Shown here piece after piece: positions 1 to 6,445 of a DNA stretch of 37,963 nt. Origin of the DNA: an uncultured Christensenella sp. (lineage in GTDB: Bacteria; Bacillota; Clostridia; Christensenellales; Borkfalkiaceae); assembly GCA_910579585.1 (NCBI GenBank), contig CAJTVA010000009.1, positions 1 through 37,963 of the forward strand, in the 5' to 3' direction. The notes under the pieces were generated by a model. The model searched no databases and was not told the DNA's origin. It saw only the letters and a program-made list of their open reading frames with translations. A program made the position numbers and the translations under genes. Numbering within the stretch: the first letter of the stretch is position 1; each line of letters opens with the position of its first letter.

Positions 1-2
1 AT

Positions 3-476
3 GCTGAAATACTTTTTATAAGTTCTAATCCGTCTATTGACCCAAATGAAAACTATCCTACCGCAAGTTGGAAGGGCGAGGATATTGTTTCTTTCTTTGA
101 AAATAGATTTGAGAACACACCAAAAAATGAATGGTCAACTTATTGGCGAACCATTCTTAAATGGGCAGGTTGGATAATTCCTAATATCGGGTTTGATAAA
201 ATTGCTATTACTGAAATTGTACATTGCAAATCTCAAAAAGAATTTGGTGTTTATGAGTGTATGAATTTCTGTGCTGAAAAATGGCTTAAAGAAGTTTTAT
301 CTGTTTACAATGGAAAATACATAGTTCTTGTAGGAAAAGTTGCACAGATTTTTTATGACAAGGTAAAAGAAATTTGCCCTAACAAAATCATAATTAAAAC
401 CCCGCACTTTTCAAGACCTGTTAAAGGCTTGACAGACGAAAAGAGAAAGCAAGATTTTTTAGACCAATTACATTAA
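3..476 (+). CDS. Uracil-DNA glycosylase superfamily protein, 5' truncated by window edge
   Basis: The reading frame is open from the window edge, so the start lies upstream; 157 residues are visible. The middle has a stretch beginning ITEIVHCKS followed by a Cys-containing helix and a WLKEVL segment, then a hydrophobic strand ending LVGKVAQ. This order (TE-hh-C near a conserved polar residue, then a hhhhG-A strand) resembles family 4/5-like uracil-DNA glycosylases. Such proteins remove uracil or act as related base-recognition folds. The protein lacks the visible N-terminal catalytic motif because that lies outside the window, so activity cannot be judged. It belongs to the AT-rich integrated element and ends just before a hairpin. 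It could be a DNA-protection or cargo gene of the element. Confidence 0.6.
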   Translation, partial: AEILFISSNPSIDPNENYPTASWKGEDIVSFFENRFENTPKNEWSTYWRTILKWAGWIIPNIGFDKIAITEIVHCKSQKEFGVYECMNFCAEKWLKEVLSVYNGKYIVLVGKVAQIFYDKVKEICPNKIIIKTPHFSRPVKGLTDEKRKQDFLDQLH

Positions 477-482
477 AAAATT

Positions 483-506
483 ATGCCCGATATGTATATC
501 GGGCAT
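483..506 (+). terminator. Hairpin after the UDG-like gene
   Basis: A perfect inverted repeat (stem atgcccgata, 10 bp, with a very short loop) starts 7 nt after the stop codon. It is followed by only a short, interrupted T stretch. It is likely the 3' end of the upstream transcript, as an imperfect intrinsic terminator. Confidence 0.5.
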
Positions 507-544
507 TGTACTTTTAGAAATAAACTTATTATAATTTATTTATA

Positions 545-572
545 GGGCTTCACAGGTTAACCCAGAAAGCCC
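545..572 (+). other. Intergenic hairpin, related to 1031-1056
   Basis: The outer stem gggctt/aagccc encloses a loop with CACAGGTTAACC. The similar core CACAGGGTTAAAC recurs in a hairpin at 1031-1056. Both lie next to a copy of the string TTGTAATATAAAT. They look like two copies of a small non-coding structure flanking the small ORFs at 643-986. Function unknown. Confidence 0.35.
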
Positions 573-642
573 GAAAACAGTTTTGTAATATAAATAATTA
601 TTATGAAATTGTTAGTCTTAGAATTCAAAAGAGGTACATTAT

Positions 643-852
643 ATGTGGTTAAATACTGATATTTTGGATAGAGTTTTAAATCACGAAAATTTAGCTTTAT
701 TGATAAATACCTATTTGCTTTTAGATAAAACTTTTGTAAAGAATTTGGACAATACTATTACAGGTGGACAATTACAAAACACATCTGTTGAAACTGTCTG
801 CAAGTTGTTAAGGAATTATGTTTCTGTAATACTGCACGAGAATACATTCTAA
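643..852 (+). CDS. Hypothetical small protein, possibly 5' part of a frameshifted gene
   Basis: This encodes 69 residues, with an AAAGAGG ribosome-binding site 8 nt before the ATG, so translation is credible. The product is Leu-rich and probably helical, with no motif I recognise. The neighbouring small frame at 855-986 lacks its own ribosome-binding site. Upstream of its first ATG it continues with plausible coding sequence, and that open stretch overlaps the last codons of this gene. A single-base shift near 820-835 would join the two into one protein of roughly 110 residues. The gene is part of the AT-rich integrated element. Confidence 0.5.
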   Translation: MWLNTDILDRVLNHENLALLINTYLLLDKTFVKNLDNTITGGQLQNTSVETVCKLLRNYVSVILHENTF

Positions 853-854
853 AA

Positions 855-986
855 ATGTGGGTATTGGAACATATGCTGAATCTTATGTTGGCTCACAGAA
901 ATCTTCCTATTGACCCTTATTGGGAAGATAAAATTAAAAAATCTTCTCTGTTGTGTAATGAGGATAACAGAAACAAACCAAAATGA
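855..986 (+). pseudogene. Small ORF, candidate 3' half of the 643-852 gene
   Basis: This is a 43-residue frame with no Shine-Dalgarno sequence before its ATG. Reading backwards, the same frame stays open to about 828 and overlaps the last codons of the preceding gene in another frame. The join would give a continuous helical protein. I infer a frameshift (real decay, programmed, or an assembly error) rather than an independent gene. Confidence 0.35.
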
Positions 987-1030
987 CACGGTAATTAATT
1001 TGTAATATAAATTATCATAAAAGATAAAAC

Positions 1031-1056
1031 AAGCCACAGGGTTAAACTGGGAGCTT
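1031..1056 (+). other. Intergenic hairpin, related to 545-572
   Basis: The outer stem aagc/gctt and inner stem cag/ctg present a loop with GGTTAAA. It shares the CACAGG-TTAA core with the hairpin at 545-572. It precedes an intrinsic terminator by about 18 nt, so it would be the 3' untranslated region of the 643-986 transcript, or a small RNA. Confidence 0.35.
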
Positions 1057-1073
1057 ATTTTTAAAAGTATTTT

Positions 1074-1101
1074 AAGACTGCTTTATTAAGCGGTCTTTTT
1101 T
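1074..1101 (+). terminator. Rho-independent terminator
   Basis: Stem aagactgctt (1074-1083) pairs with aagcggtctt (1088-1097), including one G-U pair, and is followed by six T. It closes the transcript containing the small ORFs. The rest of the gap up to 1271 is AT-rich, and I see no further feature in it except the ribosome-binding site of the next gene. Confidence 0.85.
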
Positions 1102-1271
1102 GTTGCTAAAAAACTTTTTAAAAACTTTACCCCCTTAATGCCCCGTGTTGTACATTCCTAAAACCTCGATTTAAAATAAAAATATAAGAAATTTTAAAAA
1201 ATTTGTAAAATTCTTAAAAATTAGAAAATGGACTGTATCTTCTATTATCAAAACTAAAAAGGAGTTATTTT

Positions 1272-1487
1272 ATGGAAAAAATAATAAGAATGAAAACAGT
1301 TGAACAATGCTTTGCGGAAATCAAAAAGTTAGACGAAAACACGGCAATTACAAGTTGGTTTATCCGTTGTCTTTGCAAGGAAAACAAAGTAAAGCACTTT
1401 ATGACTGGCACTAAAATTTTGGTAAATTACGACGATTTACTGAAATATCTGAATTTTGAAAAGGAGAAAGAAAATGAGCAAGTCTAA
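1272..1487 (+). CDS. Excisionase-like HTH DNA-binding protein
   Basis: This encodes 71 residues. The N-terminal half begins with a KTVEQCFAEI helix. It is followed by a turn and a second helix with WFIRCLCKENKVKHF, then a short strand and a YDDLLKYL helix. This order matches small MerR/excisionase-type (HTH_17) proteins that bind DNA at recombination sites and set the direction of integrase action. AAGGAG lies 7 nt before the ATG; a second in-frame ATG six codons on is possible. The 3' end overlaps the integrase start by 14 nt, and the integrase Shine-Dalgarno lies inside it, so the two are translationally coupled, as expected for a xis-int pair. The protein is slightly unusual in its charged C-terminus. 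Confidence 0.7.
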   Translation: MEKIIRMKTVEQCFAEIKKLDENTAITSWFIRCLCKENKVKHFMTGTKILVNYDDLLKYLNFEKEKENEQV

Positions 1488-2892
1488 ATTAAATATGTGT
1501 TATCCTCGTTATAAAAAAAACGGAGAGTTAATCTCTTATCGGTTTCATTTCAGTGGTAAAGACCCATTAACAGGTAAATTCAAGCAATACACCGCTACTT
1601 GGAAAGTACCGCAGAATTTAAGTAAAAAAGAAATTGAGGTTGAACGCAAAAAGTTTGAACTTGAATTTGTAAACGAATGCGAAAAGAAATCAAAAGGAAC
1701 TTTCGTTACAGATGAAAATATTCTTTTCGGAGACTTTGCCGACCAATGGCTTGAAGAAATAAAAAACCGTGAAGAATCCTACGGCAGTTATGCAAGTGCT
1801 AAAAACCATTTAACGATAATTAAGCAATGCTTTGGCAATTACTTACTGAAAAATATATCGCCTAATGTTATTCAAAACTTTTATAATTTTATATGTTCAA
1901 GGACTTATACGAAAACTTATGTGTTTGTAAAAAAATCTATAAACGAACTTGTCAATGAGCAGAAAATACCAAAGTACAAAGTCGCAAGAGAATGTGGAAT
2001 AGACAGACTTACTTTAAGACTTGCTGGAACTATTGGAAATCAAGTGAGTATGCAGACGGCTAAATGTGTAGCAAATTATTTTAATGTTCCTTTGGATAAG
2101 TATTTTTCGATAGAACAGAGAGAAACAAAGTATTCCTGTGCCACCAACAAAGGAATTAAAACTACGCTTGTAATGATTTTAAATGCGGCTAAAAAGCGTA
2201 TGTTAATTGAACATAATTATGCTACAAAGGACTACACAAACCCTGTAACAGGTACTATTAAAAAGAAAGAAATTTACAACGAAGAACAAGCAAAAGAATT
2301 TTTAAAATTTGCTATGCAGGAAAAAGATATACGCAAGAAAACTGTATTTGCTTTGTTCTTATTCTTGGGTTTGAGAAATGCCGAAGTTTGTGGTTTGGAA
2401 TGGAAAGACATTGACTTACAAAACGGTACTTTGAAGATAGAAAGAAACTCATTGTATTTTAAAGAATTTGGGGTTATAACGAAAGAACCCAAAACAAAGA
2501 ACTCTAAAAGAACAATGTATATGCCCCAACAGTTAACGAAAATCTTAAACGAATACTATATTTGGTGGTCTGAACAAAAGCAATTACACGGTGATTTATG
2601 GTACAATGCTGATAGACTGTTTTTGCAAGATGACGGAAAACCTTTACACCCTTGTACACCGAGAACTTGGCTTGATAAATTTGAAACAGCACACGGTTTA
2701 GCGCACGTTCCACCTCACGCTTTAAGACATACGAGTATAACATTACAATTAATGGCAGGTGTTCCAATTAAAGCGGTTTCCCAAAGAGCAGGACACGCAG
2801 ACGAGCATATAACTTTAAATATCTATACCCATTTTCTTAAAGAAGAAGATATAAAAGCCGCTCAAAAGTTTAATGATTTTTTAAATGTTTAG
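1474..2892 (+). CDS. Tyrosine recombinase/integrase with inserted XRE-type HTH domain
   Basis: This is a 472-residue site-specific recombinase that inserts and excises the element. ATG 1474 is chosen because AAGGAG sits just before it; an upstream in-frame ATG at 1456 lacks one. Residues 1-75 look like an Arm/AP2-like DNA-binding domain, and 80-145 plus 225-255 form the core-binding domain. Catalytic residues are visible: Arg301, Lys342 or Lys345, His415-x-x-Arg418, His441 and the nucleophile Tyr451. Between the two halves of the core-binding domain (about 152-212) lies an extra helix-turn-helix unit of the Cro/CI kind, with the sequence IPKYKVARECGIDRLTL followed by TAKCVANYFNVPLDKYF. The target is inferred to be the tRNA-Thr anticodon loop at 4160. 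It is in an operon with the excisionase. Confidence 0.93.
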   Translation: MSKSKLNMCYPRYKKNGELISYRFHFSGKDPLTGKFKQYTATWKVPQNLSKKEIEVERKKFELEFVNECEKKSKGTFVTDENILFGDFADQWLEEIKNREESYGSYASAKNHLTIIKQCFGNYLLKNISPNVIQNFYNFICSRTYTKTYVFVKKSINELVNEQKIPKYKVARECGIDRLTLRLAGTIGNQVSMQTAKCVANYFNVPLDKYFSIEQRETKYSCATNKGIKTTLVMILNAAKKRMLIEHNYATKDYTNPVTGTIKKKEIYNEEQAKEFLKFAMQEKDIRKKTVFALFLFLGLRNAEVCGLEWKDIDLQNGTLKIERNSLYFKEFGVITKEPKTKNSKRTMYMPQQLTKILNEYYIWWSEQKQLHGDLWYNADRLFLQDDGKPLHPCTPRTWLDKFETAHGLAHVPPHALRHTSITLQLMAGVPIKAVSQRAGHADEHITLNIYTHFLKEEDIKAAQKFNDFLNV

Positions 2893-2908
2893 CTTGTTTA
2901 ATATGAAT

Positions 2909-2949
2909 AAAAAAGTAGTAGTTAATGTCAATAACTACTACTTTTTTTT
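2909..2949. terminator. Bidirectional terminator between int and rep
   Basis: Stem aaaagtagtagtta pairs with taactactactttt, flanked by A-runs on one side and eight T on the other. It serves both convergent genes. Confidence 0.85.
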
Positions 2950-2982
2950 ATTAATTCTGTCACACATCACGACATTATTAAA

Positions 2983-2992
2983 ATCAAGATAA
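2983..2992 (-). other. Possible rolling-circle nick site
   Basis: The minus strand reads TTATCTTGAT just downstream of the rep stop codon. It matches the nick region of pC194-family double-strand origins (CTTGAT core). No strong flanking hairpin is visible and a 10-bp match is weak, so this is only a candidate origin. Confidence 0.22.
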
Positions 2993-3009
2993 AATGCGTT
3001 CAATAATAA

Positions 3010-3873
3010 TTAAGAAGCTAAAATTTTGAGTAGTTCTTCAATATCTGAACCTCGAATATACAGCTTGTCCATACAGTAGCGTTGCTTACCGTCTTTATCA
3101 AGGTAGTTATGTCCGTCTATTCGAGTAAAAATTTGTTTATTTCTCTCTTTTAAATAATCTAAAAAATTTTTAAACTTTTCTTTTGTTGTTACTATTTTTT
3201 TTGTTTCTTTATCGATAGTTTCTTTTCCAAAATTATCACTTTTAGCAAAAAGGTTAGCGTTTTTAGGAAAATAGGTCAAGTATTTATCTCGTTTTTGAAT
3301 GGCACTTTTAAAGGGTTTTAAATATTCATCATCGGAATAATGTATGCTGTTTTCTTTATATTTGGTAATATACTGAATACCACCTCTTAAATCATAAGCC
3401 TGTTTAATATCGCATATGCCTAATTTCCATAAAGCCTCGATATTATTTTTATTTAAATCTAACGGAAAATCAATAAACTGTACAATCATATGAATATGGT
3501 AAGAATGTTTTTTAGTTAGTTCTATTGCTCTCACATATTCAAATTTTCCGTATCGTCTTTTTAAAGCAGTACGAAATGTTCTTAATCTTTGCTCAATATA
3601 TCTAAATTGGATTTCGTCATTAAATGTCAAAGTGATAAGATAGTAATTCCCATTATCAAAATGCAAATCCCATAATTTTTTATGAAAAGATTTCAAATTG
3701 CGAACATAACTCCTTGTTCTCATATAAATTCCCATAATTTTATCTTTGTTTTTAGTGTAATCAAATTTTTGACGGTCATAAGGTTTAATATCACGCATTG
3801 ATATTGTACATATGTTTTTTTCTAAAATTTCTACTTTAAGCGTTCTTGTTTGGGTTGAATTAGAATTTGTCAT
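3010..3873 (-). CDS. HUH endonuclease, rolling-circle replication initiator (Rep)
   Basis: This 287-residue protein has the three Rep motifs in order. Motif I is YYLITLTF (77-84). The metal-binding HUH motif is His126-Ile-His128 within YHIHMIVQF. Motif III is Tyr168-x-x-Lys171 in QYITKYKEN, where the tyrosine attacks DNA and stays covalently linked to the 5' end. A WKLGICDI segment lies between motifs II and III, as in plasmid and phage Reps. It probably starts rolling-circle replication of the excised element, or mobilises it. GGAAG lies 9 nt before the ATG. It is convergent with the integrase. Similar Reps occur in plasmids, small phages and IMEs, so the exact family is not settled. Confidence 0.8.
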   Translation of the reverse strand: MTNSNSTQTRTLKVEILEKNICTISMRDIKPYDRQKFDYTKNKDKIMGIYMRTRSYVRNLKSFHKKLWDLHFDNGNYYLITLTFNDEIQFRYIEQRLRTFRTALKRRYGKFEYVRAIELTKKHSYHIHMIVQFIDFPLDLNKNNIEALWKLGICDIKQAYDLRGGIQYITKYKENSIHYSDDEYLKPFKSAIQKRDKYLTYFPKNANLFAKSDNFGKETIDKETKKIVTTKEKFKNFLDYLKERNKQIFTRIDGHNYLDKDGKQRYCMDKLYIRGSDIEELLKILAS

Positions 3874-3908
3874 AAATAAGTACTTCCATTGATATTTTTT
3901 TCGCTTAC

Positions 3909-3914
3909 ATTATA
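3909..3914 (-). promoter_or_regulatory. -10 box of the rep promoter
   Basis: A TATAAT hexamer lies on the minus strand 35 nt before the rep start. A matching -35 box is poor, so the strength and exact start are uncertain. Confidence 0.4.
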
Positions 3915-4000
3915 TTCAGAACTTCATTTTTTTAAACCTGCTATTTCGACAAAATTCGTCATACTTTGATGTTCCTTAAATGAATAAATAAAGATGTAAA

Positions 4001-4028
4001 AAAGTCGGTAAAAAATGTTACCGACTTT
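4001..4028 (-). terminator. Intrinsic terminator upstream of rep
   Basis: An 11-bp stem (aaagtcggtaa paired with ttaccgacttt) is followed on the minus strand by six T. It would stop leftward transcription coming from the attachment site or host DNA before it reaches rep. Confidence 0.7.
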
Positions 4029-4094
4029 AAAAATACAAAAGTACCTGCCAAATATACGGAGATTACCAGAGTAACCCCATAATTTGCAGGTACT
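4001..4094 (-). ncRNA. Candidate small structured RNA next to the attachment site
   Basis: Reading the minus strand, a long hairpin comes first (arms 4082-4094 and 4040-4053, about 13 bp with one bulge, with a small inner hairpin). It is followed by a textbook terminator hairpin (4028-4018 with 4011-4001) and a U-run. No convincing protein is encoded. This is the layout of an independent small RNA, possibly a copy-number or rep-control RNA. Alternatively the long hairpin could be a replication-origin cruciform. Confidence 0.35.
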
Positions 4095-4159
4095 AAAAAA
4101 TTTAAATATTCTATTAGACAAATTGGTTCTACAAAGTATAAAAAGTGTTTTAAAATATA

Positions 4160-4204
4160 TTCGTAATCAGCAGGTCGCCGGTTCAAGTCCGGCCAGTAGC
4201 TCCA
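4160..4204 (+). other. Attachment site: 3' half of tRNA-Thr(CGT)
   Basis: From 4160 the sequence reads as a tRNA 3' half. The anticodon loop is ttCGTaa (4160-4166). The 3' anticodon stem is tcagc (4167-4171) and the variable loop is aggtc. The T-arm gccgg-ttcaagt-ccggc is at 4177-4193. The acceptor strand cagtagc, discriminator T and encoded CCA end at 4204. The 5' neighbours (4155-4159, atata) cannot pair with tcagc, so the tRNA is broken at the anticodon loop. Anticodon CGT gives threonine. A strong terminator follows directly, as expected for the original tRNA gene. The element side therefore starts left of 4160. Confidence 0.88.
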
Positions 4205-4205
4205 A

Positions 4206-4233
4206 AAAAGCCGTTGCGAAAGCAACGGCTTTT
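4206..4233 (+). terminator. Terminator of the original tRNA-Thr gene
   Basis: Stem agccgttgc/gcaacggct with a GAAA tetraloop and flanking A and T runs starts 2 nt after the tRNA CCA. Confidence 0.85.
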
Positions 4234-4272
4234 ACTATTCATATTATTCCCCCCGAAAAAATATCATATTGT

Positions 4273-4941
4273 ATGAAACGGTCGGGAATTTCTCATTCCA
4301 TAATTTCGGTTGTCGTGGCGATTGCCGTCACGGTGATAATTCTTGCAATCAGCTTCTCGTGCGCTGCAAAAAAGCTTACGTTTGAAACCACATTCTACTT
4401 TATATGTTACCGAACCGAGGACAACGCGGTTTCCGCTAGCTCCATCTCCGGCGTGGTGTCAAGTTATGGCGGCGCAGGATATATTTTGGAATACGGCGAC
4501 GCGTACTACGTCACCGTCGCCTGCTATTACGAAGAGAAAGAAGCCGACGCCATTTGCCAGAGTTTGAAGCACCGAGACCTTAATTGTGAGGTTTTGAAGA
4601 TTTCCACCGATGAATACACGGTTGCAAGCGTAGCCGCCGACATTAAACTGTATTTGGGCAACCTGAATACTTTGCAGGCACTTACAACCCTTGCTTACAG
4701 TTGCGCGAACGCGCTTGATACGGGCGAATACGGACAAACGCAGGCAAAAAGCGTGATAAACGATATAAAAAACACCTTGAACGGATTACTAATATCCAAC
4801 CCCGACAACTGTTTTTCAGAGGAAATACGCCGCCTTATCGCCGAGTGTAGCGACGCGTCCGAGGGCTACGTATACTCCAAAGATTTGCGCCGACTTCAGA
4901 TTGCGATTGCGGACTCTGTTATTAACGTAAAACTTGTTTAA
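4273..4941 (+). CDS. Membrane-anchored protein with SPOR-like region
   Basis: This encodes 222 residues from ATG 4273. The frame is open further upstream into the tRNA fragment, but that part is not protein-like. Residues 9-30 form a hydrophobic transmembrane anchor. Residues 35-110 look like a SPOR-type beta-alpha repeat, with YFICYRTED, then GYILEYGDAYYVTVACYYEEKEADAICQSL and EVLKI. SPOR domains bind denuded peptidoglycan glycan strands. The C-terminal half is helical and unrecognised. There is no clear ribosome-binding site. It lies 22 nt before a polysaccharide deacetylase gene, so a shared role in cell-wall or spore-cortex remodelling is a reasonable inference. The exact family is not identified. 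Confidence 0.75.
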   Translation: MKRSGISHSIISVVVAIAVTVIILAISFSCAAKKLTFETTFYFICYRTEDNAVSASSISGVVSSYGGAGYILEYGDAYYVTVACYYEEKEADAICQSLKHRDLNCEVLKISTDEYTVASVAADIKLYLGNLNTLQALTTLAYSCANALDTGEYGQTQAKSVINDIKNTLNGLLISNPDNCFSEEIRRLIAECSDASEGYVYSKDLRRLQIAIADSVINVKLV

Positions 4942-4963
4942 AATTTGACATTTTGCGCAAATT

Positions 4964-5659
4964 ATGGATATGAACAGAAATTTCACCGCGATTTGCGCAG
5001 CGCTTTTGATGTGCGCTTTTCTGATTGTATTTTACGTCAGCCCGAAGTTAGCGAAAAGCACGGTTGCGTTTGCCGAGAATTCAGACGGAAAGGTAATTTA
5101 CCTCACCTTTGACGACGGCCCCAGCGACAGAGTAACGCCAAAAATTCTGGACGTACTTAAAGAAGAAGCCGTAAAAGCCACTTTCTTTATCGTCGGCAAA
5201 CACGCCGAAACCCGCAAATACATTTTAAAGCGTGAGTTTGAAGAAGGTCACACGATAGCCATTCACTCATACTCGCATAACTATTCCGAAATTTATTCTT
5301 CGCCCGAAAGTCTTTTAGCGGATATCGACAAGTGCAATAAAATTATCGAGGAAATCACAGGCGAGCGCTCTTCCCTATATCGCTTCCCCGGCGGAAGCTA
5401 CGGACTTTCGTCGTCGCTAATCAACACGATTTCGCAACACGGTTACAGATACGTCGATTGGAACGCTTCGACCCGCGACGCGGAAATTTACGGCGCGACG
5501 CCCGACCAACTTTATAAAGCCGCGGTAACTACCCCCGCGAACTCGAACTATATCGTTATGCTCGCCCACGATACGACTACGAAATCGGCAACCGCCGACG
5601 CGTTAAAGGACATTATAAGGTATTATAAAAAGCAAGGCTACACTTTCAGAGCATTTTAA
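4964..5659 (+). CDS. Polysaccharide deacetylase (NodB-type), probable peptidoglycan deacetylase
   Basis: This 231-residue protein has an N-terminal membrane anchor or uncleaved signal (residues 8-27) and a NodB domain. Motif 1 is TFDDGPS (Asp50 and Asp51: base and metal ligand). Motif 2 is HSYSH (metal ligands His101 and His105). Motif 3 is RFPGGS (140-145), and the late motif is MLAHDT with His202. It should remove acetyl groups from N-acetylated sugars of the wall outside the membrane, like the PdaA/PdaB-type enzymes of sporeformers. All catalytic residues are present. A second ATG two codons later is also possible; neither has a good Shine-Dalgarno. It is followed by a strong terminator. 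Confidence 0.9.
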   Translation: MDMNRNFTAICAALLMCAFLIVFYVSPKLAKSTVAFAENSDGKVIYLTFDDGPSDRVTPKILDVLKEEAVKATFFIVGKHAETRKYILKREFEEGHTIAIHSYSHNYSEIYSSPESLLADIDKCNKIIEEITGERSSLYRFPGGSYGLSSSLINTISQHGYRYVDWNASTRDAEIYGATPDQLYKAAVTTPANSNYIVMLAHDTTTKSATADALKDIIRYYKKQGYTFRAF

Positions 5660-5688
5660 AAAACTCCCCGAAACTCGGGGAGTTTTTT
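5658..5688. terminator. Bidirectional terminator between deacetylase and pyrE
   Basis: Stem aaaactccccga paired with tcggggagtttt, loop aaac, with A and T runs on either side. It serves the two convergent genes. Confidence 0.88.
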
Positions 5689-5690
5689 AA

Positions 5691-5727
5691 TTGACCCTTA
5701 TATATGCTTGAATTAACGCGCTTTTAA
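5691..5727 (-). repeat. pyr-operon intergenic repeat, copy 1 (diverged)
   Basis: Plus-strand core ATATATGCTTGAATTAACG, directly after the pyrE stop codon. It aligns over its length with copies at 6409 and 8656 but is the most diverged. Confidence 0.6.
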
Positions 5728-5728
5728 C

Positions 5729-6385
5729 TTAACCTACGCCGTACGTTTTGCGGTAGTTTTTCATGCCTTCAAGATACTCTTTGCCTCCTATAATTCCCTC
5801 TTCGATTGCAGAAATTATGTCCGCCATAGTGACTATAGAATAGACCTTTACTCCGAACTCTTTATACACTTCCTGCACGGCGGAAAGCTCGCTTTCAAGC
5901 CCGCGCTCCATTCTGTCGACAGAGATAACCATTCCCGCAATTTCCACATTAGCCGTAGCTTTAAGCTTGGGCAAAAGCTCCCTTAAAGCCTTGCCCGAAG
6001 TCATAACGTCCTCGATAATAATAACTTTTTCACCGTTTTCAAGCTGTTTTCCTACGAAAAGCCCGCCCTCGCCGTGGTCCTTTGCTTCCTTCCTGTCGAA
6101 GCAATAGTTCATATCGATTGCGTGCTTATCGAAAAGCGAAACCGCAGTAGTCACAGCAAGCGGAATTCCCTTATAAGCAGGACCGACAAGCGTATCGGCT
6201 TTAATGCCGTTATCCGCTATGCATTGCGCGTAATATTCCCCAAGCCTGGAAAGCTGCGCGCCCGATTTGTAATTGCCCGTATTGATAAAGTACGGCGCTT
6301 TTCTTCCGCTTTTTAAAGTGAACTCGCCGAATTTCAACACGCCGTTTTCAACCATAAATTTAATAAACTGCTGTTTATAAGTCAT
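5729..6385 (-). CDS. pyrE: Orotate phosphoribosyltransferase
   Basis: This enzyme joins orotate to PRPP to make orotidine 5'-phosphate, the fifth step of UMP synthesis, in the cytoplasm. It has 218 residues, normal for the family. The type I phosphoribosyltransferase signature VIIIEDVMTSGKALRE (121-136) binds PRPP. The mobile catalytic loop FDRKEAKDHGEGG is at 96-108. AAGGAG lies 9-10 nt before the ATG. It is the last gene of the pyr operon, separated from pyrD by a 60-nt gap that holds a repeat and the ribosome-binding site. Confidence 0.97.
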   Translation of the reverse strand: MTYKQQFIKFMVENGVLKFGEFTLKSGRKAPYFINTGNYKSGAQLSRLGEYYAQCIADNGIKADTLVGPAYKGIPLAVTTAVSLFDKHAIDMNYCFDRKEAKDHGEGGLFVGKQLENGEKVIIIEDVMTSGKALRELLPKLKATANVEIAGMVISVDRMERGLESELSAVQEVYKEFGVKVYSIVTMADIISAIEEGIIGGKEYLEGMKNYRKTYGVG

Positions 6386-6408
6386 AAATTTTTACTCCTT
6401 TTTATAAA

Positions 6409-6445
6409 TAGACCCCAATATATGCCTTAAATAACGGGGTTTCAA
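6409..6445 (-). repeat. pyr-operon intergenic repeat, copy 2
   Basis: It starts TAGACCCC and contains ATATATGCCTTAAATAACG, in the pyrD-pyrE gap directly after the pyrD stop. It is near-identical to copy 3. Confidence 0.7.

Larger units (their letters stand above)
1..4160. mobile_element. Right end of an integrative element inserted in tRNA-Thr
   Basis: This is the right-hand part of an integrated element whose left end is outside the window. The sequence shows an excisionase-like gene, a tyrosine integrase gene and an HUH Rep gene. Base composition is clearly more AT-rich than the DNA to the right. The boundary lies at a truncated tRNA-Thr, where only the half from the anticodon loop to CCA remains. 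No conjugation genes are visible here. It may be an integrative mobilisable element, an ICE or a satellite; the missing left part would decide. Confidence 0.85.

Noticed and set aside
3959..4225. Minus-strand open frame across the attachment site (88 codons)
   Set aside because: It reads through the antisense of the tRNA-Thr half (the familiar spurious WPDLNRRPADY string) and a terminator, with no ribosome-binding site.
4084..4272. Longer N-terminus for the SPOR-like protein
   Set aside because: It would be translated from the palindrome, the tRNA fragment and its terminator; the protein-like part starts at 4273.
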